This document shows positions 1-11,900 of a DNA stretch of 64,000 bases, in pieces. Positions within the stretch are counted from its first letter, which is position 1. Every line of letters begins with the position of its first letter. Source of the stretch: Cynocephalus volans (lineage: Eukaryota > Chordata > Mammalia > Dermoptera > Cynocephalidae); assembly GCF_027409185.1 (NCBI RefSeq), contig NC_084461.1:156856001-156920000 (forward strand), written 5' to 3'. The notes beneath the pieces were generated by a model. The model was not told where the DNA came from, did not search any database, and worked only from the letters and a program-made list of their open reading frames with translations. The position numbers were made by a program, and so were the translations under genes.

Positions 1-1435
1 GGCTGTGGGACCTTTGCTTCCTGAAGCTTCAGTTTCCTCATCTAAAAAAATGAGTCCAGGTCTCTGGCAGAGTTAGGCTATTGAGAGGTGCGAGTGAAAT
101 CATACTCATCCTGCCCTTTAGAAGCCATGAAGGACTTCCACAAAGGCTGCTGTTTTTCATATATTGTTTTATATTTTACAAAACATCGTGGGTGCTGGGC
201 AGAGGGTGGGGTGGGCTTCTGGGAGCCTGGGGTGGTGCTGAGAGGGGGAGTGGGTGACAGCTCTTCCTTTCCCCCTGCCTGGGCTCAGCCTGGCCTTCCC
301 CCACCCTCAGCCCAGAGCCGGTTTCTAGGCAACAGAATGGATGCAGGGATGGTTCGGGGGAGAGAGCTATAAATAGGGAAGGGAGAAAACAAAAATAAAG
401 TTCCAGAGAAAGCTCTGGAGCCACATTACTGGGGGTTGGGGGTTGAGAGGTTGGGGAGAGAGATGGACAAATAGTGGGGACACAGGGACAGCCCCCAGTC
501 CTTCATCAGGGGGAGAGGAAGTTTTCAGGCTGGCTGCCCAGCAAGGGTCCTCAGAGTGCTGACACGGGTGGGAAGGGGGTCTCTGTGTGCACAGCTGAAC
601 AGGGTGGGAGCGATGAGGAGAAATCACTTCCCTTCAGAGGAGAGGGGAAAGTTTAGAGGAGAGAAGGATTTCAACAGGCAGAGTTAGGGGCAGCTGTCTG
701 TGGAGGAAAGAGTGAAGGCAGAGGAAGACAAAGAATGGGTCAGACGAGGTGGGACTGGGTCCATGCATCTCAGGAGGCCTGGCCGGGCTCAGCCTCACTG
801 ACTCCCACCCCCACTCCCGCCAGTACATGCAGACACACAGAGGGGTGGGCTCTTCCTCCATCTGCGCCGCTTGCTCTCCCCCAGATCTGCCCATGCCATT
901 CTCTTCATCCAGGTTTCAGCTCCAACCTCACCTCCTCAGACACCTGACCTGGCCATCTTATTTTAATGCTGCACACCACCCCCTCCCTGCCACATTCTAC
1001 ATATCGCTCCGTTTTGGGTTCTTTACAAAACTCCAAATTATCTTGTTCCATGTATTTGTTGATCATTTTGTGATAGCTGGAAGGTGAGCAGCGACCTGCA
1101 GGGCTGTTGCCTGCAGCCCCTCACTTTTAAGGACAGAGAAGGTGTGTATCATACACTGTTGGATGACACGATGAACACACACAACACATTGGACATCTGT
1201 GTACATGCGTGAACACACAGACATAGCACACCTCATGCCCATACCACATAAGCAAGTGTGCATACAGCTGAAACCCAACACTCGCACAGTCTCGTTCCCA
1301 GTCTCCATGAAACTGCACAAGGAACTGTACTCTCCACACTGCTGTGTCCATGGCTCCCTACTATCGGTGGTTTTCGTCTCCCCTTAAAGCCAGAGCAAGC
1401 CCCTTTTGGAAATTCCAAAGGAGTTGGGCTTGAGG
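1..1435. other. Intergenic sequence left of the first MIR
   Basis: Mostly unique, GC-moderate DNA with an A-tailed stretch at the left edge and a degenerate CA-rich patch at 1180-1270. No coding gene was recognised; short frames here lack family features. Confidence 0.5.
321..376 (+). promoter_or_regulatory. X-box-like palindrome followed by a TATA box
   Basis: GTTTCTAGGCAAC (321-333) has the half-site structure of an RFX X-box. CTATAAATAGG at 367-377 is a near-consensus TATA box. No exon could be linked to it. Confidence 0.25.
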
Positions 1436-1439
1436 CTGA

Positions 1440-1560
1440 ACATAGTCTTTGCCACTTCCCAGCAATGTGACCTACGTCAGGTGACTTTGCCTCTTCAGCC
1501 TCCATTCCCTCATCCATAAGTTGAGGGACTAAGAACAAGGAAGCCTTGAGGACAGTTTCA
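1440..1560 (+). repeat. MIR fragment
   Basis: GCCACTTCCCAGCAATGTGA then GACTTTGCCTCTTCAGCCTC is the MIR core order. Confidence 0.55.
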
Positions 1561-1581
1561 AGTGAAATTAATGGAGACAAG

Positions 1582-2010
1582 TGCTATGGGTCAAATGTGT
1601 CCCCAAAAGTTCATGTATTGGAAACTTGGTCTCTATTGCAACAGTGTTAAGAGGGTGGGAAATCCAATTAAGGTATTTAAAAGGTGGGGTCTTCAGGAGG
1701 TGATGAGATTATGAGGTCTGTGTCCTTATGAATGGACTGATCCATTGATGGGGTAATGAGTGTGGTTCTGATAGCTTTAAAAGGAGAGTAACTGAGAAGT
1801 TTAGCTCTCTTGCTCAGCCCTTTCTTACCATGTGACACCCTAGTCACCTCGGGACCCTGTAGAGAGTTCCCACCCCGCGAAGAACGCCCTCACCACACGT
1901 GTGCCCTGGATCTTGGACTTCCTAGCCTCCAAACCTGTAAGAAATAAATTTCACTTCTTTATAAATTACCATGTCAGGTATTTTGTTATAAGCAACAGAA
2001 ACAGAATAAT
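1582..2010 (+). mobile_element. Solo LTR, ERVL-MaLR (MST/MLT-like), copy A
   Basis: Begins TGCTATGGGTCAAATGTGTC, contains CACCATGTGACACCCTAG and an AATAAA in GAAATAAATTTC, and ends AACAGAATAAT. The 5-bp repeat ACAAG flanks it (1577-1581 and 2011-2015). No internal retroviral sequence remains. Confidence 0.75.
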
Positions 2011-2014
2011 ACAA

Positions 2015-2888
2015 GTGTCACATGCCTGGGACGATCTAGACACTTGGGAAATGGTGCTGTCCCTGTCACAGGGAGGAGTCTACAAGCTGTGTGGGCTCAT
2101 ACACACGCACAGTTAGGATTGCTGTCTGACACAGGGCTGGCATCGGCTGCTGAAGCTTCTGGGCCTGTGCCTGGAATGCATTTAAAGTGCTGTGGCAGAA
2201 GAGACCATTGGTCTCCAAGCAGAACCATTCTCAGTGGGGCCAGGTGTGGGGATTGGCACCCGGGAAGGAAGAATACATCTCCCCACGGGCCAGATGGTGA
2301 ACCTGGTTTTGGCATCTAAAAATGGGGATCAGGTGCTGGTAGCTGAATTGGAGGTAGCAAACAAATTCTTTAGAGGCCAGGCAGTTCATGAAAATGAGTG
2401 AAGCGGATGGGCATAATACAATAGGGAGGGAAAGGGACCGTAGCCAATTGTAAAAGGTGTGTCCAGCCCAAAGGTATCCAAATTTTAAAAATTTAAAACC
2501 TATGCTACCAAATTAGACATATCAGCCAAATTCGGCCTAAGGGCCACGCGTTTCCAATCCCCGCGGATGGTGGGTTGTAAGTAGCGTCAGTTCAGCCAAA
2601 AAAGATCTGGAGCTCCTGGCTCCCTCACGTAAGTGACTCAGAGAATCCAAGCTCACAGGTTTGTTCTCCCTACACGCACGTCTGCCAGCTGTCTCCTGCT
2701 TCCGGAAATAAAGGCCCCTTACACTGCAGGCCAAGGTGACCTGAGCAGACCTTCAAGGTCTTACCAGACTTGGCACCACCTCTTGCCCCCGACTCAGGCA
2801 AGGAGGAAGCGCAAATACTTGGGGGTTGATTGAATAGAACAAGCTTCTTCCAGCTTTGGGGCTGGAGGATGAGGCACTGCTTCCGTTC
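2015..2888. other. Intergenic sequence between LTR copy A and the CpG block
   Basis: No gene seen. The stretch at 2480-2565 (AAATTCGGCCTAAGGGCCAC) looks like the decayed end of a hAT-type element. Confidence 0.4.
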
Positions 2889-3479
2889 GGAATCTAGGCC
2901 GGGCGGAGACACAGAAGCGGAAGGGGTCTCACGCAGGCGAGGCTGGGGGGCCTCTGCGGCACAGCGAAGCTTGGCTTCAGCACCGGTTGGGGGTGGGGTC
3001 TCTGCTGCGAAAGAGGGCAGGGGCACCGCGCGGTGGGGGCAGGGCCTATGTATTGGCGAGGGCGGGGCTAGCGCGCGAAGTGGCTGTGCAAAGGCAGTGT
3101 TTTTGCGTGGGGGTGGGCCCTCCGCGCAGAACCCGCAGTATTTCCACGGCCTTTTTCCTCGCTCCGAGGCGGTGTTGGGGGCCCCCTAGTGCCGATCCTG
3201 ATTAGCTCAAGCCTCCTGGACGGCTTCCCCAATTTCTAAGGATCCTCGCCCATTTCAGCCGAGGCCTCAAATTTTCGCGTACCCTTACCGGAGAGGTGGA
3301 ACACCGGATGCCGTAGCCCTGTCCCCTTCTGGGACAACTGCCCACTTCCCCTCCCCATGGAGGGTTTTTTTTGCGTTGGACATGTGTACTCAGGAGTGTG
3401 TGCGTGTCCCCGTCCTGGAATGGGAGAGGTCTACGCGTCACAGCGTCACTCAGCGCCCGCGCTGCTAGTTTCCGAGGGC

Positions 3480-3672
3480 TCCTCCTCCGCGGCGCGTGTG
3501 CAAAATGTGAGAGCGCGCGCGGATCCGCACGTGCGGTGTAGCGTGCGTGCACGCGTGTCTGCACGTGCGCGCTGGCCGGGGTGCGGACACTCGGGTTGGC
3601 GCACAGGGACCAGCGCGCATGCCTGCATGTCCGCGCGTCCGTGGGCATCCGCGCGCCTGCGCTGTGTGTGCG
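3480..3672. repeat. Alternating GCGTGCAC-type purine-pyrimidine tract
   Basis: Long irregular runs of GCGCGC, GTGCGTGC and CACGCGTG inside the CpG-rich block. The composition is strongly Z-DNA-prone. There is no fixed repeat unit. Confidence 0.55.
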
Positions 3673-3979
3673 GCGAGGTGGGAGCCCGCCCGCCACGCTG
3701 CTGCGGCGGCGCGGGGCTTCCTTGGACTCTATACTCTCAGCAGGCACTTCACGGCCCAGCAGGTGGCGCCCGAGGCCACCTTCCCGCCGCCCAGCTTCCC
3801 CGCAGGTTACCCCACGGGGAGGATGGGGTGGAGAAGCTGAGGCCGGAGGTGGTCAGTCTTGTGCTTGGGGCTGAGTGTGCTAGACCACAAGGAGCGCAGT
3901 GGGGTAGGCTGGGAGCTGGAAGACCCGCCACCGCGTGCCGCCGCCCCCCGGCGCCAAGCCCAGACTTGCCCGTGTGACG

Positions 3980-4593
3980 CTGACTAGACAGATTGGCTTT
4001 ATTCACGGACACGCGGGGGGTGGCCGGACACGCCCGCCCGGGACACGCTCACACGGGGGGTGGGCGACTCTCCATGCCACAGTCACGACACATGACGCCC
4101 GCGCTCGGACGGCTGAGGGAGGGGACATGGCACAGCCCGGGCTCCTGGTTTTGGTTTTTAAAAAAAGGTTCTTGAGGTCGAAGTGGGAGTGGTGTGGGGT
4201 GCTGTGGGGCTGCCCGGAGGCCCGTCGGAGAGCCTCTGTCAGGGGTGGGGGAGGAGCCATCGCTTTGCGATCTTCGTTTAAAAACACATAGAACATGCTA
4301 CATCCGCGCGGACACTGGGACGGGATGGGGCGGGGAGGGGCAAGGCTGGTGGGGCGAGGCTCCCAGCCGCGGCCGCACCCCTGACCCTGTCCACGCCCCA
4401 GGGTTGGACGCGGGCGGGTAGAACAGACAGATGGACAGACACTAACACAGGCTCTGAGGAGGAGCCTCAGAGCGGAAGGAAGATCTTGTATTTGGGGGGA
4501 ACGGGGAGAAGGACAACCCTGGCTCTAGGGGAGGGCGGGTAGGGCAGGGACAGGGAAGGAATTGTGCTGCTGGTTGGGGGCCGTCCTGGGCCC
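3980..4593 (-). other. SNCB: SNCB 3' untranslated region
   Basis: The region from the stop codon to about 18-20 bases past the only well-placed AATAAA (3998-4003) is roughly 610 bases, close to the expected size for this gene. It is GC-rich and its distal part merges with the CpG-rich block to the left. The cleavage point is an estimate. Confidence 0.75.
3998..4003 (-). terminator. SNCB: SNCB polyadenylation signal AATAAA
   Basis: The plus strand reads TTTATT, giving AATAAA on the minus strand about 590 bases after the SNCB stop. It is the first canonical hexamer downstream of the stop. Confidence 0.8.
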
Positions 4594-4626
4594 TTACGCC
4601 TCTGGCTCATACTCCTGATATTCCTC
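4594..4626 (-). CDS. SNCB: SNCB exon 6, last coding exon
   Basis: The minus-strand acceptor GATGCAG is followed by ten codons, [10 protein letters not shown], then TAA at 4596-4594. This is the conserved synuclein carboxy-terminus with its tyrosines in an acidic context. Confidence 0.96.
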   Translation of the reverse strand, partial: EEYQEYEPEA

Positions 4627-7600
4627 CTGCATCAGAGGGATGGGGTTGGAGTAGAGAAGAGCAAAAGGGAGGAGAGGTTGGAGACCAAGTGGCCAAGCCC
4701 TGGCCCTGAGATCCCTCCTCATCAAGGAGGAACAGTGCATGCCCCTTTCCTTAGGCAGGGAAGGAACCTGGAAGTTGGGGACAGCTGAGATACTCCTGGG
4801 CAGCACTAGGCCCCTCCACCTTCCCCTCCCTGCTCCCACCTCCTGGGGCCCGGGTTCCAGAAGAGGGAGTCCTGAAGCTCCCTGGCCCAACCTTATCATG
4901 CCAAGGACCTCCCAACCCAACTAGGGATGCCCAAAGTCCCACCCAGCCTGCTGCCCCCTCACCTGGGGGGGGTCCTCATAACTTTCCTCTTCTGGATCCA
5001 TCAGCGGCTCAATCAGCGGCTCTTCGGCAGCTTCCTGGGCCACTTCCTCTGGCTGTGGGTAGAGAAGGGCAGGGCTGGTGAGGGCAGCTTTTGGCTGTTT
5101 GGAAGAGTGGGGAAGGCCGGGGGGGTTGTAAGTGCAAGGAGAATTTTTTTATTAAATTGTTTATTTGGAGTGTCTTGGAGATGAAATGGTGGTGTGAAGG
5201 GTGAAATCCCTCCAAATCACCACTGGAAGCCGCGAGTGTGGAGGGGGAGCTGGGCTCTCCATACTCCTCCCCCCAGCACCTGGCAGCTTCCTGCACTTCC
5301 ATCATTTGGACTGGATGGGATGCGGGGGGCTGCAGGGAGCACACTCAGTCAGCTATTATCTCTAACTCTGTGTCAGGCTCTGTGCCGAGCATCGGGACCC
5401 CAGAGGTAACCCTGGAGGCTCCCCTGAGCTGGAGGGAGATGGAGACTCAGGGACAGGGCTGAGCAGGGCCTCTGAGCCACTCCCCTGCCACCTTCTACCC
5501 ATCCCTCCCCTGGGCCCTGTGTGGCCTGGTTTCTTTGACTGTTGCTATTTTAAGATAAGCTGGAAGCAACAGCTCATGGTGTTGCTTGGATGTGTGAGCT
5601 AAGACTCTCCCCTCCCCCTGCATCTGCTGCCCAGACGGGAGCAGACTAGCGGGCATGCATGTGGGGGGCTGCCAGACACATGGCCAGCCACTTGCAGGCA
5701 AGCACATGTATGTGCATACACATGGGACTGAGCCAGCTGCACACACGGACACACTCAATAACCTGGGGTACATGTACAGTTGTGCAAAGCCACACATGTG
5801 GGTCCCTGGAGGGTTGTCACTGAGAAGGCTTGCCCTGACTGTATCTATGTAGCCCCGTTCAGGCAGCTTCGGCTTCTTTATACTACCCGTCTAGGGGGGC
5901 CCAGTTTACAAGTCCTGACCCTGCTCATTTCCCCCCTTGTAGAGACAGGTATACCAAGGGCCAGTGGGTAGGGAAATGTTAATTTGCCCCAAGTCACTCA
6001 GTTACAAGCAGAAACCAGGGAAGAAACAATGTTAAAAATCCCAGCTTGAGCACATTTGTCTGGAAATAACCCAAATGTCCAATAACGGTAGAATGGATGC
6101 GTAGGTTGTGATCTAATCACACAATGGAATGCTGCACAAGGAAGACCGACAACAAGAGCAGGGGTGAATCTCTCAGACTTACTGTTAAAGAAGAAGAAGC
6201 CAGATACAGAAGAGCATGTACTTTACGATAACATTTATATGAATTTAAAAAACACCCAACTAATTTGTGGTGAAGTCAGGAAGCAGTTACTCTTAAAGGA
6301 GGGTAGGCGGGGCCAGGACTGAGCTGAGGTAATGCCAGTGTTCACCCGATGAGTGAGTGCCCCAGACACCTCTCTAGATGCCCTAGATGCCCGAGTCCTG
6401 GCCCTGGGGGTAGGGACTAGAAGGGGACACAAGGCGGGTATTTGGGGGGCTGTTCTTTGTCTTGAACTGACTCCTAGTTACATGGGGGGGGTTCCCTTTG
6501 TGAAAATTTCATGGAGTTGCATGTTTTCTGCACGTATGTTGTACTTCAATAAAAAATTCACTTAAGAAAAATCCCAGCCTTTCTTGCTAAAAAGAAAAAT
6601 CCCAGCCTGGCCACTCACTTGCTGTTTGACATCAGGCAAGTCATTTCACCTCTAATCACAGCAGCCTTGAGTGGGAAGTGAGGATAGTGCTCTCTGCTTT
6701 GTAGGAGTATGGGGAGTATTCCATGACCACATATGGAAAGCAAGCAGGGAGGTAGAGATTCTCAGAAATGCTGACCCTGGGCTTGCATGGCTTCCCCCAA
6801 CCCTGGTAGCCCCAAAGGGCTGTTGTTTGGATTTTTTTTCTGTTTTCTTTTTTCTTTTTTTAAATTGGATTATTACTCTGTGATCTTGAACTCCCTTGAG
6901 AGAACAGCCTAGAGGTGTCTATAAGCACTGGTGTGAGATAGGCTGCTAGAGAGAAATGATTCTGTGCGAAGGCCAATCATAAACAGCCTCGAGGCCAGCA
7001 TGTCAGGCCAGACCTGCCTCTCTCTCCACCCCAGCTTCCAGAACAGAGCTTGGTCCTGTGTCAGTACCAAGTGACTACGATGACATGGACCAGAGCTTAT
7101 CCTCCTGACCACCTTATAAGGCAGGTAGGCAGGAACTGGGATCTTGGGCAAGTCACTTCACCTCTGAGCCTCAGTTCGTTCATCTATAAAATGGGCTAGT
7201 TACTCCACATAAAACGTCTAGGATAGTGCCTGCTCATACAAGAGATCAGTAAATGGGAGTGATTACTGGTAACATGATTATAAGAAATGGGAGTCACACA
7301 GATAGTAAAATGCAGAGACAGGACTTGAACCAGATCTTCTGAGTGAAAACCCAGACTTCCGACAGTGGAAGGAACCAACTATGCAAAATGTCTGGAGTGG
7401 AGGGTGGTGTGGAGTCTCCCACAGCCCAGTTAATATGCTCATGCTGAATGCACTCTGATCACCCAAACCAAACATTAAAGAAACAGCCCCCACGCCCATG
7501 GAGGCAGAGTCTGAACTTGTCCAGGGACAAACATAGACCACCCACACGAGGAATGTCTGTACACGCATGTATAGTCCACAGGGTACACTGTCATGGTGGT

Positions 7601-8871
7601 ACACACCCATGCACACCTGTGGTCACATGATCCCCATGTCACATGAGCAGACATTGAGTGCTCACATAATCATGTGGCCACAGTCTCTTACTAGGCACTC
7701 ACTACATGCAAGTCAGGCTCTTTATATCAGTGGTTCTAAAAGTATGTCCCTAAAACTGCAGCATTAGTATCACCTGGGATTTTTTTGGGGGGAGGGGTTA
7801 GAAATGTAGATTCTCATACCTCACCTAAGACCTAGTGAGTCAGAAATTCTATGGAAGAGGCCAGCAATCTGTATTTTAACCTGGCCTCCTGGTGATTCTG
7901 ATGCACGTTCAAGTTTTGAGAACCTCTGATCTGTATTATCTCCAATTTGCATAAGAACTCTTGTGTTCATCTTCCATTTTTACAGGCAAATCATCAGGCT
8001 GAGAGAGACATGACGGGACCTACCCAGGGTCACACAGCCAGGAAGCAGTAGAGTTGGGATTCAAACCCAGCTCTGTGGGGCTCCAGAGCTCACAGCTCTT
8101 ACCCTAAAGGTATGAAAGCCCTTGTCTCCATGCACACAAGAGTAGCCACCACCACTCCTTTGGGGAAACACACCTGCACAAACATGTGACATACCGATCA
8201 CCCCACCCCACCCCACCATGGCTCACACCTGCTCATACCTGCCTCAGGGCCTTTGTACTTTGCTGTTTCTACTGCCTGAAATATGCTTCTCGCATGTCTT
8301 CTCACGGCTGCCTCTCTCTCAGTCCGTGGGTGTCAGCTCAAGTGTCACCTCCTCAGAGAAGCCCTCCCAGCTAAAGTAGCCTTCTCACTCCTTGACTCTA
8401 TCCATCACCTTTGTCTTTTCTTTATATCATGTATCCCTGTCTGAAATCATCTCGCTTACTGGCTTGATTTTTACTTCTCCCACTACGATGTCAGCTGCAC
8501 AAATGTAGGAACCGATTCACTGCAGTAACCTCTAGAACAATTCCTCTCTGGCATGGATATTTGTTGAAAGAAAAGAAATGAATTAAAATCAGTGACACGG
8601 GCAGACATGGCCAGAAGTAGTCTGGGTCACAGGGGCAAGCAGGATACACATAGACAGCCAGATCTGGGTCCCTGTCACAGGTAGCATCACACCCATGCAC
8701 AACTTCATGCAGAATCATTCTGAGCTGAGTCTAGCATAGCACTGCAGAACACCTCTCTGCACCCCAGCTCCCAGCACAGTCTGGCCCTCCCTATGTGGCC
8801 TTATGAGGCAAGGTGGCCTGTGCCCCAGGCTGGTCTGGTAGAAGGATGGTGGCAGGTTTATTTGTGCACCT

Positions 8872-8904
<33 letters not shown>

Positions 8905-11900
8905 GGCATGACGATGGCTTACCTTCAGATCTGTAGGGAATTCCTCCTTCTTAACCAGACCTGTGGCTGCTGCAATGTTCCCAGCCCCAGAGAACACAGC
9001 TCCTCCCAGGTGTGATGCCTGCTCCTTGGTTTTCTCAGCCACTGGAGTAGGGAGGAGGTTGGGGAAGGTGTTTGGGGGCCAAGGTGAAGGAGGCATAGAT
9101 GGCCCTCCATATATTGTCCCCAGGGCCTGCCCTCCCCATGGAGTACCCCCCACCTACAAAAGCCTTGAGAGTTCCCCTCCCCCCTACCTCACCGCTCCTG
9201 CACTGTGGTACCTAGCCAGATCACAGGCCTGGGGTGAGGAGGTGAGGGAAGGGGGCTGGTACCTGAGGCCACACCTTGTACCACTCCCTCTCGGGTCTTG
9301 CTTCCTGCAGGGAAAAAAAGGAGCACATTTAAGGGCTTTGAGCGGAGGGGACAGAGACTCCAGCACAGCATAGTGGTAATAGAGTGGGCAGATGGATGCA
9401 GGTGGCAGCGGGCACCCTGGCCCCGTCACTGCCTCCTTCTGTCCCCACCTCCCACAACCTTTGTCCCCATGCCACACCCCCCTTCTCATCACTTCACCGA
9501 GCCCCCATGTCTCAGGACTTCCCGTTTCCCCACCTGATATGATACCTGTGCCTTTCTAGTGGATGCCGGTGAGAGCCAGCACTGTGCAGAGCACTTTACT
9601 GGCACCATTTCATTTAACCTTCCCACTAGCCCTGAGAGGAATGTGCTGCTATTGTCCCTGTTTCGCAGTTGGAAAACAGAAGCTCAATAAGGGTCCCGCA
9701 ACTAGGACGTGGCTGAACTGGCATTCAAGCTCAGGTCTTTCTGACTCCAAAACTCCCACTACCAACCACTCTTGAGTATGTAGCCCAGGATGGAAGGCAG
9801 GTGGGGGTGGAGCTGGGGGACAACAAAACTCTGTGTTTTGAAAGGTTGCCTGGTGCTCCCAATGCATGATAGCCCACACCCACCTGTGGACACCCACATC
9901 CCACCACCACCCCAACTCCATTTCCTCTAAAGACCCTTTTCTTTTAACAAGAGTGCAAACCTCTCCTTCTGGCCAAAGTGGGGAGTGTCTTAGGTGCAGG
10001 GTGGGTCTGAGGGCGATGTGCAGATTGTGACTGGCACCCATGGCACTGGCTGGGCCTTCCCAGGAGGGTAGCGACCAGGTCACATCAAAATGTGGGGTCG
10101 TTGGGAAAGGCAAGAGAGCCTGATCTGGGGTGGGGAGTGAGGGTCCTCAAAGGAGCTGGGAGTCTCCCATCCTAAGGATTTGGCAACACAGACAACAGCT
10201 GACCCAGAAATGGGTGTCTGGGCAGGCTGAGGCCAGTGGGGGGAGAAGAAGAGTGGGAAGATGGGGTTCTCAGGGTGAAGGCCAGCCAGAACCCAGAGAT
10301 AGGAGGGGGCAGGCTGCATGCCCACCCATTCGTTGCCTCCACACATATTTGTTTGCTCTGTGCCAGGCCCTGGGCCAATTGCTCACTGTCTGAAGGGGGT
10401 AAGAGAAGAGTAGATTCAGTTCCTGGACCTCAAGTAGTGGAGAGAGGACTTCTAGCCTCCAGGGGTTATATGGGAGGTGGACGGAGAGGACATTGCCTGG
10501 GCCTTGAGAAATGGGGAGCAGATGGATATCAGAAAGGAGATTGGAGTGAGATGCAGGCAAGGCACAGACAGGTGTGCTTTTGGGGTAGTCCATGTGCCAG
10601 GAGCCATGGGTGTGGTGAGAAACAGACTGAGGCATGACCATGAAAGACACTGAATGCCAGGCTATAGGGAGTAGAGGCTTTCAGTGTAGGAACTGGGGAG
10701 ATGTTGGGGGCTCCTGGGCAGGGGGAGGAACAAGAGGTGCCAAGCTAAGGGGAAGGGCAGCATGGCTTGGAGGGGCAAAGTCTATTAGCAGAGAGTCAGT
10801 GTCAGGAGCGCTAGGGGTCAACAGGGGTGAAAGGCCAGGTGGAGGAGGAAGGAGGGAGGCCAGAGTTGGGGTCAGCAGATGTAGACTCAAGCCTTCTCCT
10901 AGTGTCCATCCCCACTGCCCTCACCCCAGCCACCCTGCAATTTGTTCTGTCCTGAGGGAACTTTCTAAACTGAAATCAGATCATGGCAGTTCTACAATCT
11001 CTCGTGGCAATAATAATAATGCTTTGACCAGGCCTATAAGGGCCCCCTCATGAACAGGCTCTTGCTCAGCAATCTGGTCTCATCTCCGACCACTGCTTCC
11101 TGCCCTGCATTCTACAGGTCCATTTTCTGACTCAGCCTATATGCCATCTCCTCAGGCAGGCTCTATTTTTACCCTACCCCAAAGTGGTCCCCACCCCAGC
11201 CACTTGATGTCAAATCCCACTACTGAAACACTCTGTATCACCATCAGGAGATGGGCACTTTTGTCTCCTGTTCACTGTTACACCCCCAGCATCTTTAATG
11301 ATCCAGGTGGTCCTTAAATATTTTTCAAATAACCACAATCCAAATACACTATGATGCTTGGCAAGTTATGAAGCCCTCTGGTGTCTTTATAGGGGATAAT
11401 TACACCTGCTCCACAGAAGCAAGTCCTGAATCATGATATGGGTTCAGTAAACGTCAGTTTCCGGTTTTTCCTCCCTTTATGCAAATGACTCTGCAGGCTC
11501 AGTCTCCTTTCCCAGTTAGGGTGAGAGATTTTAACCACCTGGCCTTTCTCCTGACACCAGCTGGCAGCTATAGGGATGGTAGATGTGGAGGAGAGATTGC
11601 AATAGTTGAACCACAGGCATTAGGAAGAAGGGGGACCTGGAGGTAGCTGGAGAGGAGAGCTGGAGGAAGCCCTAAATAAAACACGAGGAAGAGCCCACAA
11701 GGGGAGGGTTGGGGCTTCCTAGTCCATAAAGCTGGGTTCAAACCCCAGGTTCAGGTTTTACCAACTGTGTGACCTTGAGCAAGGTAAGTTTAGCTTCGGG
11801 GAACGCCAGCTTCCCTCATCTGTAGAATGGGCTGGGAGCATTAAATGAGGTAATGGATGTGATGGCATTTCACAGTAGCTGTCAATAATGACAGTAAGAA

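Larger units (their letters stand above)
2890..4440. promoter_or_regulatory. CpG-rich block next to the SNCB 3' end
   Basis: CpG density rises sharply from about 2890, with GC boxes (GGGGGCAGGGCC, GGGCGGGGC), alternating CG/TG stretches at 3480-3670, and a CTGCTGCGGCGGCGCGG core near 3700. It continues through the SNCB 3' UTR. In human synteny GPRIN1 is the next gene to the left and is transcribed leftward, so this could be its promoter or an intergenic island. No coding exon could be assigned. Confidence 0.45.

Noticed and set aside
3202-3747. A 181-codon minus-strand frame in the left CpG block
   Set aside because: Low-complexity Arg/Ala/His composition from alternating GC/GT DNA; no homologue recognised.
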